DNA of 64,000 nucleotides. It comes from Blepharisma stoltei. Taxonomy: Eukaryota; Ciliophora; Heterotrichea; Heterotrichida; Blepharismidae. The stretch covers positions 930,001-994,000 of the forward strand of contig CAJZBQ010000057.1 in assembly GCA_914767885.1 (NCBI GenBank), in the 5' to 3' direction. Position 1 is the stretch's first letter; every line of letters starts with the position of its first letter. Positions 31,885 through 44,529 of the stretch are shown piece by piece. The position numbers and the translations under genes were made by a program. Under the pieces are notes generated by a model, which saw only the letters and a program-made list of their open reading frames with translations, was not told the DNA's origin and did no database searches.

Positions 31885-32030
31885 AGAATTGGCTAGATTA
31901 TATCATAATAATTATCACTTATATATTAATTATATGTTAATAAATAATTTTTTGTTTACTCACAGATGGTCGGTTTTTACCCGAAAAATGATTTTCTTCC
32001 CAATGCTTTATTCGCTCTTAAATGAGAGGC
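31885..32030 (+). mobile_element. MITE fragment
   Basis: Only the right half is recognisable (AGAATTGGCTAGA...TATCACTTATATATTAA...TTGTTTACTCACAGATGG), homologous to the right half of 28334-28640. Terminal GGAG and TTA are lost. Confidence 0.55.
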
Positions 32031-32266
32031 AGCTAGCAAACCTTCTTCAAAGACTTGCTTTAGGTTATAAAGTTAATAAGGAAGCCCTAATCTTTACTTA
32101 ACTTAAATTAAGTTTTAATAAAGAATTAATTATTTTCCTTTATATTTTATCAGCAATCTAATCCATTTTTAAATAAAATTTTGAATAGCATTTAATTTTT
32201 AATGCATGGTTATTTTTAACATATAGTCTCTTAAAGCTATTTTAGGTACTGATAAGTATATAAAAC

Positions 32267-33925
32267 ATGGAAAAGCTTGCTAAAAGTTTACTATTCTTTA
32301 TACTTACTGCCAGTTATTTTTTCGCAGTTGCAGATGCCAGCACTGAGACTCTAAAAGCTGACACTCCAGTCTATTGTGAGCCGTCAATGCTGCATGAGTC
32401 TTCCCATGAGGATAGTTTGCGATCAAAAAATATTTCAGAAAGAGCTGAACAAAACAACAGCACTGGAAGGAAATTAAAGATCGCTATCATAGGCTGTATT
32501 GCTATTGGTCATATAACCCCAACAATCGATATGACAAGAGCTTTAAAATCAAAAGGTCACGATGTCGTCTATTACGCGCCCATTTATACTCAGAATTTAA
32601 TAGAGTCTACTGGAGCGAAATTTATCCCATATCCAGAGCAAAAGCTAGCTAAAGTTACACCTCTTGATAAAAAAGAGATTCGGGTCAATGAAACTGGATT
32701 GCTACTTATAGCGGCGTTTGGTGGTTACACAGATTATATAATGCCATGGTTTTTAGAAAATTTCGAAAAAGAACAATTTGATGCTGTTATTTATACCTCC
32801 TTTGCTATTTGGGGCAATGCTGTAGCAAGCTATTTCAAAATTCCATATTTATGCCTTGGGACTAGCGTACTGCCAGCAGAGGACAATGCTTGAAATGAAA
32901 CCCATTTTTACGATGAAGGAAAAGAGCAGCAGCTAGAATTTACAAATAGGCTTCATAATAAATATAATACTACAGCAGTTAATTTGATAGAAATGTTTTC
33001 GTGCAGTTATGCGAAAAAAGTATTGATGGTTTCTTCACAAAAATTCTTACTCCCGCTCTGTGAGCAAAAAATATATTTATTCACTCGCAGAGGGGCTATT
33101 TTTTTTAAAAAATTTATATACAAACAGAATTAGCGAGAGATTTTATTATACTAATAATCACTTATATATAAAAATATTATTTCATTAAATTTTATATTAA
33201 AAAATTTTGTTCCATCATGAAGTGTGGGTTTTTGGCAAAAAATAGTGATAATCCAATAATTTTGCTCGCTCTGGGATGGGGAGTTAGAAGCAGCATCAGA
33301 TCACAGGTTTTCAGAGCCAGAAAAATATTTTTTTTTGAGTTCCATTTCTTCTCAAACATCAAAAAATTTTATTTCTAAATTAAAAGAAAACAGTATTATA
33401 TACCTATCACTTGGAACAACTTTTAATCAACGCCCAGACATTTTTGAATCTATCATGACCTATTTCAACCAAACCAAATATGAGCTGATTGTGAGTGCTG
33501 GAATGAATGAAAAACTTTATCAAGCTCTTACGTCTAAAAATTACAGCAGCAATATAAAAATTAATTTATACACCAATCAGGTAAGGCTGCTTAAAGATGT
33601 AGCTATTTTTATAACCCATGCTGGGCTTAATAGCATAAAAGAAGCAATTTCTTTTACAATACCAACAGTTACAATTCCTCAAGGGGCTGACCAATTTTGA
33701 ATTTCAAAAGCTATTAAAGATCTTAAAATTGGAGCTTCAGTTGAAGATTATGAAGGTAGCTTAGATGATAAGTTTAAAGCTGCGTTTCAGGAGATTGAAC
33801 AGAACTTTGAGACTTATAAAGAAAATCTGAAGAATGTTCAAAAAAATTATTTTGATGGCCCAAGTTTTGATGAGTCTATTATGGATTTAGAAAACTATTT
33901 ATTAGATATAACGGATAAGCAATAA
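32267..33925 (+). CDS. UDP-glycosyltransferase copy 6 (UGT-6)
   Basis: 473 aa after removing 33050-33286 (261 + 213 codons). Signal peptide MEKLAKSLLFFILTASYFF; KIAIIGCIAIGHITPTIDMT; THAGLNSIKEA; IPQGADQFW. TGA codes Trp at 32890-32892 and 33698-33700. Compared with UGT-5 it lacks a few residues near 32440 and is otherwise colinear. The IES sits at exactly the same codon as in UGT-5. Confidence 0.87.
33050..33283. mobile_element. Diverged MITE-type IES in UGT-6
   Basis: TTA 33047-33049 and 33284-33286; left CTCCCGCTCTGTGAGC with hairpin remnant to about 33092, right GCTCTGGGATGGGGAG. Excision gives QKFLEAASDHRFSEPEKY. Shorter than the UGT-5 copy by 42 bp. Confidence 0.85.
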
Positions 33926-34149
33926 TAGACTTATCATTAATTATTAGCAATATTATGCATATTTATAAAATCATCAAACATTATAGATTTCATATTTCAA
34001 TATATAAATTTTAGCTAATAATCTAGTCTATTTCTTAGGTAAAAATATTGATTATGAAGTCAATTATAATAATTAGGCAAATTTATCTTGTTTAAACAAC
34101 TAATATAAGAAAAAAATGCATTTAGGATAAATGAAAAGTTAAAAATTTT
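33926..34149. other. Intergenic, AT-rich
   Basis: 3' flank of UGT-6, with identity to that of UGT-5 over its first 90 bp; nothing else supported. Confidence 0.4.
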
Positions 34150-34345
34150 ACTTACAAAATTTAAAAAAAAATTTTCCAATTTGTAAAATTGAAAAGCAAA
34201 AATTAATTTAATTATATTTTAAACGCAAGCTGTTTAAAATTCATTAGAATTAGCTAGAGATTTCGTTATAATAATTATCATCTACTTATCAATTTTTTTT
34301 TTCATAAAACATTTTGTTCGCTCACAGAGAGTGAGTTTTGGGCAG
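34150..34345 (+). mobile_element. MITE fragment next to OSTC-like gene
   Basis: Family core (AAAGCAAAAATTAATTTAATT...TTAAACGCAAGCTG) and the inner terminal copy TTTTGTTCGCTCACAGAGAGTGAGTTTTGGGC; outer ends missing. It abuts the proposed start codon at 34351, so the true 5' exon of that gene may lie beyond it. Confidence 0.6.
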
Positions 34346-34350
34346 AAAAT

Positions 34351-34767
34351 ATGCAGGTAAAAGCGATAATTGCATATTCTACTTGTGTTCTTATTTACTT
34401 TGTCTGTCTATCTGGATTTATCTACGATCTCATCACACGTGCAACAGTTATTGGATTCGACCTCAGAAAAAATAGAGTAGAGTATGTTCATCGAGGTCAT
34501 AGAGAACAATACGGAGGTGAAGGTATTGTAATGAGCTTTTTAATATGTCTCTGCGGCTGTGCATTAGTAGGAATTAACAATTTAAGAAAATTGCCTCCTT
34601 GAATCGTTAGAATAGGTGGACTGTTTTGCTTGATGATACTAGTTTTTTCATACAGAAAAGTAATTGAAGTTTACAGAATTAAAATGCCTTGGTATGGGCC
34701 TGGGTTTTATCCGCCTTCACATTATGTCAAAGGCCCTTTAATTAATGACCAAGGCTACTCTATATAA
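34351..34767 (+). CDS. Oligosaccharyltransferase subunit OSTC/DC2-like
   Basis: 138 aa. First helix (YSTCVLIYFVCLSGFIYDLI), a luminal/cytosolic loop with GHREQYGGEGIVMSF, second helix (MSFLICLCGCALVGINNL), TGA for Trp at 34600, third helix, and a conserved end RIKMPWYGPGFYPP. This is the pattern of OSTC/DC2 (SGxIYDvI...GQYIMEGL...MKLPGY), a membrane subunit of the ER N-glycosylation complex. About 25 residues shorter at the N-terminus than relatives; the MITE remnant just upstream may hide the missing piece. Confidence 0.75.
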
Positions 34768-35069
34768 TTTTACAAAAATTGTATTAAATAATTTTTCATT
34801 GTATATCTTTCTATATATGAATTAAAAAAAATCTAAATTATCAATATAGACTAAAGAAATAAAGCTAAAATAATAGTTTATTTCAATTGCTTTATTCCAA
34901 ATTCTGATTATGATCCATGAGCTGCAATTTCAGTATTCTTGGAATATTCTTCACAATTAAGTTACTTTTTTTAATAATAAAAAAATTATATTTAGGCCCA
35001 AATCTCTATTATTTAAATAATCATCATTATACTGAAGATTAATTTTTCAATTCACAATTCTTAATAAAT
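34768..35069. other. Intergenic, AT-rich
   Basis: 302 bp with no supported feature. Confidence 0.4.
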
Positions 35070-36453
35070 ATGTTTGTCGAAGATGATTCTTCAGTTATAG
35101 CTGATAAAACAACCTTTATAACCCACACCGATCAAAACGATACAACCAAACTTTTCCAAACAAGTTATACAGAAAAACCTACCGTTGTCTTCAAAATCGA
35201 GGAAGCTCAACCACCTGAAGTACTTTCTTCATCAGCCCCTTTGCCAGAAAATTCAAACCTCCGCAGGGTGGTTGACAATATTTTTAATACCATGAAAACC
35301 AACAACCCAAAGTTTACCAACCCAATGGTCGAATCAACCTGAAAAAAATACTTTGACACCCAAGAATGCAAAGACATAATCGGGGATATGTTTTGATATT
35401 GTGTAATAAAAGTCGAAAAAAGGAAAAAATACGACACCTATAAGAAACAACTGCTGGAAAGAATTTCACATAATTATATCCAGCTTTTTGTAAATGTTGA
35501 GCATGAGGATAAAGAAATTTTCTTCGAAAATTTCTATGATTGTATTGCTCAGGCTGTGTTTTACAGCATGTATTTTGCATACCCAAAGTCAAGATCTAGG
35601 CTAAATAGTGAAGAGTTTAAAAGGAGAATTTATGAGTATGTGTCGTCAAAATTAACAGGAATTGCTGTAAGCAATCAAGGCTATAAAAAATGGATTTTAG
35701 ATCTAGGCGCTGGGAATGTGCTATCTAATCAAGGCTCAAAGCAGCAAGAAGGACTTTATAATATTCTGCTTCCTCCTATTAGAAAAAAACAAACCAAAAG
35801 AAAAATGCAGCAGCTAAGGTATAGCCCTTTAGTTAAAAGGTATTTAAGCACTAAAAGGTATGAAGCAATTAATGCTATTCCTGTATGAAATATGAGGTAT
35901 ACTTTGAGAAACCCAGATAAGGAAAAAGAGCTTGATAGAAAATTTAGCTATTATAGGAAAATGGCGATTAGCTGTGAAAGAAAAGCTGTTGAAAAAGATA
36001 AAGAATTTCAAGATTTCAGCTTCAGAGTTGAAGAAAAAATTAAAGAAGACCACAGAGAGTATTTAAAGCAAATAAAAATCCTTACTTCTCCCATCTCTGA
36101 GCTTGGAAAATCCTTAATTTTTAGCTAAAAAACCATCATAAAAAGCAAAACTTTTTTGTTTTATAAAAAAATATTTAATATATAAGAAATAATGATTATA
36201 ATGAAATCTCTAATTCTGTTTAATTTTTAACAGATTGCAGTCCAAAGCATGAATTTTACAAATAAAAATTAATTATTCTTTCAACTTTAATTTCAAAAAA
36301 AATTAACCCCTCTGTAAATGGAGGTGGATTAATGAACATACTCAAAAAGTGTTGCAAGAAAATGCTAATGAGTATGCAAATAAACTTGTTGCTCAGTCTA
36401 AAAAAGAGAAAGAAGAGAAAACTAAAAGAAGTTCTTCGTTCAAAGAAAGATAA
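35070..36453 (+). CDS. FAM227-like protein
   Basis: About 391 aa. The first 90 residues are acidic and Ser/Thr-rich; then a FAM227-type domain: WKKYFDTQECKDIIGDMFWY, a CIAQAVFYSMYFAYPKS segment, FKRRIYEYVSSKLTGI and LSPL-type PLVKRYLSTKR; then a coiled-coil C-terminus. TGA is read as Trp at 35340, 35394 and 35886. Removing 36124-36331 fuses LGKSLIF to NEHTQKVLQENANEYANKL and adds a Lys/Glu-rich tail ending at TAA 36451. FAM227 proteins are of unclear function and are found mainly in ciliated organisms (general knowledge). Without excision the frame would stop at 36126. Confidence 0.7.
36124..36328. mobile_element. Decayed MITE-type IES in FAM227-like gene
   Basis: TTA 36121-36123 and 36329-36331. 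Core AATCTCTAATTCTGTTTAATTTTTAACAGATTGC is recognisable (36209-36241); the hairpin end is reduced to TTAACCCCTCTGTAAATGGAGGTGGA. The left terminal repeat is lost. Excision keeps the frame into a clearly coding tail. Confidence 0.7.
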
Positions 36454-36472
36454 ATGTTAATTTAATATTTTA

Positions 36473-37063
36473 TCAGTATCTTAATGTCGAAATGTCAGAT
36501 GTCTTGTTTTGGAGCAAAGCTCGCTGCATTAAATGAACTTTTCTTGAATAAGGAATCGTAGGGTCAGTCCTAATATCATCTAAAATATCATCAATATTCG
36601 GTGCATCTTCTTGTCTCTGGTTTGGCTTAAAATAGCTACTTTTTGCAAAACGGTCCAAATAATCCACAAATTTACTTTCATTTATTGTATTTGGGATATG
36701 TTCTCCATTATTATGCCTTGTAGTTTTAATATTTCTTTTCGGAATTTCGCTATATTTTGTTGGAGAATTGGCCAAAGAGTTGTCTTTTTCTTTCAAATTA
36801 ATTTTCTTTGTAAAAAGAGACGCGAGATCTGATGAAAAAATTTCTTCTCTTACTTTAGCTGTTCTTCCAGACCTTGAAATTGAGATTTGGAATGTCTTAT
36901 CAGGAGAAAGGGAGCGTGCTCCTTTATATGAGTCTGCAAGAGTCCTAAGCATTCGTTTTCTTATTGAATTTTCTGTATTAACTCGGTCTTGTCAATAGTG
37001 ATGTACGTCATTTGGAGACAGAAATGCTGCTTTAAACGGCTTTTTATTCTGTTGGTTTATCAT
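36473..37063 (-). CDS. Hypothetical protein, 196 aa
   Basis: Start set at ATG 37063-37061 (MINQQNKKPFKAAFLSPNDV) because a TGA (Trp) joins it to the longer frame below 36952. TAA stop at 36475-36473. Basic and Ser/Thr-rich with a helical C-terminus (YSRKVHLMQRALLQNK). No domain recognised; convergent with the FAM227-like gene (19 bp gap). Confidence 0.6.
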
Positions 37064-37124
37064 TTACTATAATTCCATATTTTATCACATAATTATTATC
37101 AATGATAAATTAACAAAAATTCAA

Positions 37125-38680
37125 TTAATTAACATAATTTGTTATTAGCGCGTTAATCCTAATCATTTCAAGTTTTGAAATTAGTTTTTCATATAATTCT
37201 TCATCTACCTGTCTCTTAACAGTATTTAGCTTTCCTAAATAATTGTCGATATGAATAATATCTAGCCTATACTCGTCTTCTATATAATCAGTCATGGCAT
37301 GAAGTATAAATTCATCAGTCTCTTCATCTTTTCCTAATTCTTCTATTAAAATTTCTCCGATCCCTAAATCTAATATCCGCTTTGATTGCAAAGGATTGCA
37401 AGCTGAAGCTGCATTGCAAAGTGCATAAATTCCTTCTTTTTTCACAACCAAACTTTCATTCTCTAGTGTTAGCCTCATTAATTCAAAAAATCCACATTTC
37501 AAGGCTTCTTCAATTATTTCGTCACTTTCTACAAATAAATTGTATAAAATCCAATAAATTTCTTTTTTTAAACATTTTAATTGAGTTTCATAAATAATTT
37601 GATAAAGGCTCATTAAAATGCCAGAATTGATTAAAAGATTTATATTTGCATCTGTTACACAGTAATTTCCAAAGACTTTCAAAGATGGGAATGCAAGGCA
37701 AACTTCAGGAGAATTTATTAAAGATATAATTTTTATAATGAGGGGGTCTGGGAAATACTTTGGAGAGCTGTTTTCATTAGTTAAATATCATAAAGACCAT
37801 AGTGCATTCATCAGTGTTTCTGTGTCTTCACTATATAAAAGAGCCCTTGTTATAAAAGGAATAAAAGGCTTAATTTCATGATCATGAGGGATTGGCTGGA
37901 TTTTTATCAAATTTGAAACACTTCATACCAAAGTAAAAGAAATTTGTGACTCATCTAGCCCATTTAAATAGCCCACTACCGTCTTCATATCAATTTCGTT
38001 TAAAATTAAATTTCTATACCTAGCACTCTCGGCAGCAATATTCCCAATTGCCCACATAATTTGTGTAAAAAGTCGAATTCCTGCCTTTTTAATTAATCAA
38101 TTAAAAAGCTCAATGCTCCTTATAGATAATATAGCCCCTATAATATTTTAGATCATTATTGACCATGGTTTTAAGATGCCTAATCAGACTTAGACTGTAT
38201 AAGGCAGATACCCCTGGACCATATTTTTCTGGCTGTTATTCTGCTTGGGGATAGCGATCTATTATGGTTCATAAATTATACATATTGTATACAGATTTCA
38301 TTGCCTGATGCCAAATTTGATAAAATTCATGCTATTTCGAGCGCAAAAGTCTCGTCATAATTTGGGATAAGTTGGATTAAATGCGGGATTATTCAAGAAC
38401 TCATAATTTGCTGGAATGGAGGGTCTGTTTCTTTACAAGTGAGATTTCTTATAATATGGGCTGCTTTGATATGGCTTGTGGAATCCTCAGCTTGGATTAA
38501 AGAAATTGCACATTTAATTAAGTCTTCGTTAGGTAAATTTAGCTGATTTAGCTCAAAATCAGCTGAAAAATCTGATGATTTTGCTTTGTGGATGTTTAAA
38601 TTTGTGAACAACTCTGATAGAGTGTCTTGGTTAGATTCAATCTGTGGCGGATTATCATTTCTATCATTATCACAATCCAT
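37125..38680 (-). CDS. Importin-alpha-like armadillo-repeat protein
   Basis: 471 aa (134 + 338 codons) after removing the IES at 38139-38278. ARM repeats show the recurring helix pattern with Trp/Asn: ALEIAWILSNLASGN, TQIMWAIGNIAAESARYRN, TLVWSVSNLIK, LMNALWSLWYLTNEN, KKEIYWILYNLFVES, KKEGIYALCNAAS. Six TGA codons are read as Trp, several at the repeat positions that carry Trp in importin-alpha. The N-terminus is acidic and lacks an Arg/Lys-rich importin-beta-binding segment, so a specialised importin-alpha relative is more likely than a canonical one. Confidence 0.8.
38139..38278. other. TA-bounded IES, about 140 bp, in ARM gene
   Basis: Gene strand: left ATG[TA]TAATTT, right ATTA[TA]GGGGC. 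Excision gives CIQYVGAILSI in frame. Stops in frame inside; no terminal repeat. An 11-bp stretch, TAGCGATCTAT, also occurs in the retroposon at 7301, probably by chance. Confidence 0.7.
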
Positions 38681-38792
38681 AGTAAAGGTATTTTATCTTA
38701 TATTATGTTCAGAATTATTAGCTTTTAATTATAAAATCAAAGTGTAAAAATTTATTTTGATTTTATTATAATTAATTACAAATCTTTCCCCT

Positions 38793-39803
38793 ATGATAAG
38801 ATCAAGAAACAAGCGACAATCTGAAACACCCCTCAAAAGGAAAACTACTGCAAATTACAATTCATTTCGCACAAATTCTCTTATTGAAAAGTCTAATATT
38901 TCTCCTATAATTGTCCCTAAAATGATTAGAACAGTAAGCTGCTATTTAACTGCATCAACCGTAACCTCCCCTCCTCCTCTGGATTTGGAATCAGAAGCAG
39001 AGCCTAATTGATCTAGACAAACTCATAAATATGAACAGAAAATTCGTGTAGCTCATAGTCCAGAAGATGATTTATATCTTAATAAAGCCATAGATTTCTT
39101 AACAACCATTGAAACCCAGTCAAGTGAAGGAGCAGTCGAAAGGTGATCTAGCGAAGATTCGACCCCAGAATCAGAGAGCTTTCGTTGATTAGCTGAATCA
39201 GGGGCTGTTAAAGAATCATTTAGGAATTGCCTCATTTTTTCTGACTGAAATCAGTTTCCTATCATTGACCTTAGCGATATGCCTTTTGCGATCCCCAATT
39301 CTTTAATAAAAGATAACCTTAATGAAGAATTCAAAGAAAAACACCCATTCCTTCACCAAAAATTGACGCTAAGCAAGATAGTGAACTTAAGAGAGGATCT
39401 GGTTTCAAAAATGTGCAGAAATATGGATATTGAGGCTTGTACTTTAGCAATAGCCTGGGTATATTTTATAAGGCTACTTAGTAAAAATGTGATTACGAAA
39501 GCTAATAGAAAATTATATGGAGCTATCTGCGTCTTATTAGCGTATAAATTCAATGAAGAATCTCATTTGGATGACAACAAAGACCAGATAAATACAATTA
39601 TAAAATTTGTAGGCTCAATGGACAAGCATGGTTTGCTGCAGCATAAGCATATCTCTAGAATAGAATTTGAGGTTTACGCCCATTTAAATTTTTCGCTTTT
39701 GCTGAAGTATGAGGAATTTAAAGAAGAATTTTTATATACTTTATGCAGGATGGGCATTACATTTGACGACTACATTGGTGGCTTTTATGATGATTTAGCA
39801 TAA
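38793..39803 (+). CDS. CABLES-like cyclin-box protein
   Basis: 336 aa, no IES; four TGA codons read as Trp between 39010 and 39250. The N-terminal half is Ser/Thr/Arg-rich and probably disordered. The C-terminal half is a cyclin box: LTLSKIVNLREDLVSKM, ACTLAIAWVYFIRLL, NRKLYGAICVLLAYKFNE, ISRIEFEVYAHLNFSLLL. Order and motifs match the CABLES1/2 family (cyclin-fold adaptors that bind CDKs), though a divergent cyclin is also possible. Divergent from the ARM gene by 112 bp. Confidence 0.65.
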
Positions 39804-40089
39804 TTCATTATTAGCTTTTTACATTTTTATATTAAATGTGCATATTTTTATTTAAATAATAAATTATTATTTATTTTATAGAATAAGATATAATTGGTAT
39901 AATAATTAATAAATTTCCCTATATTAGCTGTCTTTATGCTATATTTTATTTTTAATAAATTCTAGTAGAGAGATTCAATAAAAATTAATTTATTATATAA
40001 ATATTATTAATCCGACCAAACATTACCTTAAAAATACAAAAATTTCGTTAAAGACACAAAATTTATTAATTATTAATTATTTTGTGAAG

Positions 40090-40983
40090 TTAATGAAACC
40101 CTTCTAATCTCTTATTGTGTTGATTGTTTTTGTTTCCTCTTTTTCCGGAAAGCATTTTAAATATAGACAAGCAGCTTGATACAAGCCCACAAGTACTCAC
40201 GAAAATATTACTCATATGCTTTGACAGCGGAAGTCTTAAAGACTTCGTGATTGAAATTATTTTAAAAATATTGATGACAATTTCTAAGAACTGAAATCTC
40301 CTTTTCTGTCGTGCTTTTAATAAACAATTTGTGTTTTTATACCCTAAAGTCCCTATACCAATTGACTTTTCAGGGTTCAATTCTAATTCTTGCAAAATAT
40401 CCTTTTCTTTTATATACCTCTTATGCGCAGTTGCCAAATTAATTAAAATTCTCAGCGCAGACCTTGCAAACGCCACCACATCTTTTGTGCTTTCCAGTCT
40501 CAAATTTGCATACAAAATAACTTTGCTGATGACCCCAATTCTAGCGATTCATAATAAATTGTCGATAAGGTAATAGATCGTCCCAATAAAATGTTTCAGT
40601 AATTTAAGTATAAGCACAACGTCCATAGGCTTCCTAATCTTTTCGCCGAAGCCTGAAAGTTCTTCCATTCATCTGAATAACCGAAAGATCTTCCGGCCAT
40701 CTTTCATAGATTCCTGGATTGCTTTAGAGTTCCTTACAGATAATGGTCAGTCCCTTATTCGGAGAGAGGAAAGATAGTCAAGCATACATTGCTTGTATAG
40801 GTCGGCGAGGTATTGAACGACGCCTAACAGTTTATCTCTTCCTCTGGTGGAGCGGAGTAGGTGTGATACATTTGAAGAAATAAACAGAATCAAGTAAGAG
40901 CCTTTTAATGTAGGGTGGGAAAGCTTTTCGAGGATCGAGATTGATGGACTCTTTTTCACTCCTCTATGATTAGTAGTCAGCAT
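40090..40983 (-). CDS. PEX11: Peroxisomal biogenesis factor 11 (PEX11) family
   Basis: 297 aa, TGA for Trp at several places. The N-terminal half has RSTRGRDKLLGVVQYLADLY, the TxGRDKllR..QY signature of PEX11, followed by GRKIFRLFRWMEELSGF (the second amphipathic region). Hydrophobic segments follow toward the C-terminus, and the end is basic. PEX11 shapes and divides peroxisomes (family knowledge). The window also encodes a peroxisomal acyl-CoA oxidase and a dynamin-type GTPase, but they are far apart and need not be co-regulated. Confidence 0.8.
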
Positions 40984-41308
40984 TTTTATTGGTTTATTTA
41001 AGATATATTAGGTCACCACTATTATCAGAGCAATTTTTCTGAATGATGTTTTGTTGTGGGCAGATTATTTAGGAAAATATATTTTATTCAACAGAGTAAA
41101 ATATTTAAATATTTTAACTGATTTAAGGATCTATATAAAAACTAGGGTGATATAGCAAAATAGATCTAAATCGGGTGAAATTGGCTTGGTAATTTTTATT
41201 TCTGATTATAGAAAAGGATTAATAAGGTTATATAAATCATGGTGATGTCATAATTAACGCCTATTAAAAGTCTATAACAATTTCATTGCTTGTTTAAATA
41301 ATCAAAAC
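40984..41308. other. Intergenic, AT-rich
   Basis: Divergent 5' flanks of PEX11 and the USP gene. The last 20 bp or so before the USP ATG are also present in the inverted pseudogene at 26 kb. No other feature. Confidence 0.4.
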
Positions 41309-43435
<2,127 letters not shown>

Positions 43436-43521
43436 TTTATCTATTTATCATATAAATATTATCTAATTTCTTATGGTCCTACACAACTAAAACTTTTTTA
43501 TTATCTAAAATTTTAAGTTAA

Positions 43522-44379
43522 ATGGAAGGAAACAGCGAAAAACCTAGACGAAAGCGTAGAGGTAGAAAACTCAAGAAAAAGCACCAATTCAAAGCCTCAT
43601 TTCTCCAAACAACCCCTGCAGAAACTGTCCCACAATTCGAAAGAAAAGAAACTGTCACTAAATTCAAAGAATTAATTGATTTGCAACAAAAAAACAAGGA
43701 ATATAAAACAGAGTGGCTCGGCCTTTACACCACAATGAAAGAAATCCCTCTAAAGCGATCTCTAGTCCGCGACACTCTGCCATCTCTTCAAGCAGAAAAA
43801 TTCTCATCTGACTCATCTGCATCAGCTACCAAAAAAATTCCTGCAATGAGGCAAACTTTTGACAGCTCCAGAATTAATATGCTGCTGGTTAGTTCCCAAT
43901 CAGTTCCTTTAATCACTAATCGTAATAGAAAAGAAAAAACTGAAAGGGAAAATTCGACCCAAACTAGGCTTTCCACAATGAGAAAATCAGGTTCAGCTGT
44001 ATCTAAAGACTACCATGAAGGGAATAATGATTTTAGGGTTATTATTCCGAAATCAATTGAAAGGTTAGGAAAAGCGCAAAGGGCTGAAAACAATTCGCCA
44101 AGTGAAATGCCATCACAGAGGCTTTTATCGACTACTCAGTTAGAGTTTAGTCTTCCACTTCAGCAGAAAATTGGACAAAATTCAGATTTTTCTGTACCGT
44201 CAATAAAAAATTCACCTGTGACAAAGCCGAGAAAAGCAAATGATGCTATTAAGTCAGTTTCTCCAAAAGCATTTAATCCTGCTGTAATTCCTGAGCTGCC
44301 AAATCCAAAAGTTACTATAAATGATATTCTATTTTATATAGAATACCTTAATAAAAAAACTAATCGCTTTTGTGTTTAA
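43522..44379 (+). CDS. Hypothetical basic protein, 285 aa
   Basis: ATG to TAA, no TGA. Starts MEGNSEKPRRKRRGRKLKKK, a strongly basic nuclear-localisation-like stretch; then Ser/Thr/Lys-rich with little predicted order; ends with a short helix (ITINDILFYIEYLNKK-like). No domain recognised. Same strand as USP, 86 bp downstream. Confidence 0.7.
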   Translation: MEGNSEKPRRKRRGRKLKKKHQFKASFLQTTPAETVPQFERKETVTKFKELIDLQQKNKEYKTEWLGLYTTMKEIPLKRSLVRDTLPSLQAEKFSSDSSASATKKIPAMRQTFDSSRINMLLVSSQSVPLITNRNRKEKTERENSTQTRLSTMRKSGSAVSKDYHEGNNDFRVIIPKSIERLGKAQRAENNSPSEMPSQRLLSTTQLEFSLPLQQKIGQNSDFSVPSIKNSPVTKPRKANDAIKSVSPKAFNPAVIPELPNPKVTINDILFYIEYLNKKTNRFCV

Positions 44380-44529
44380 TAAATACTGTTATAAATCCTT
44401 ATTATTTATTTTAATATTTAGCATTTTATAAATAAAAAATATTATTAAACCTAAAATATATAGCAGAAGTTATTTAAAAAGCAATTATTTATGTTATCAA
44501 TACAATACACGTCAAATATGATTTTGTAA

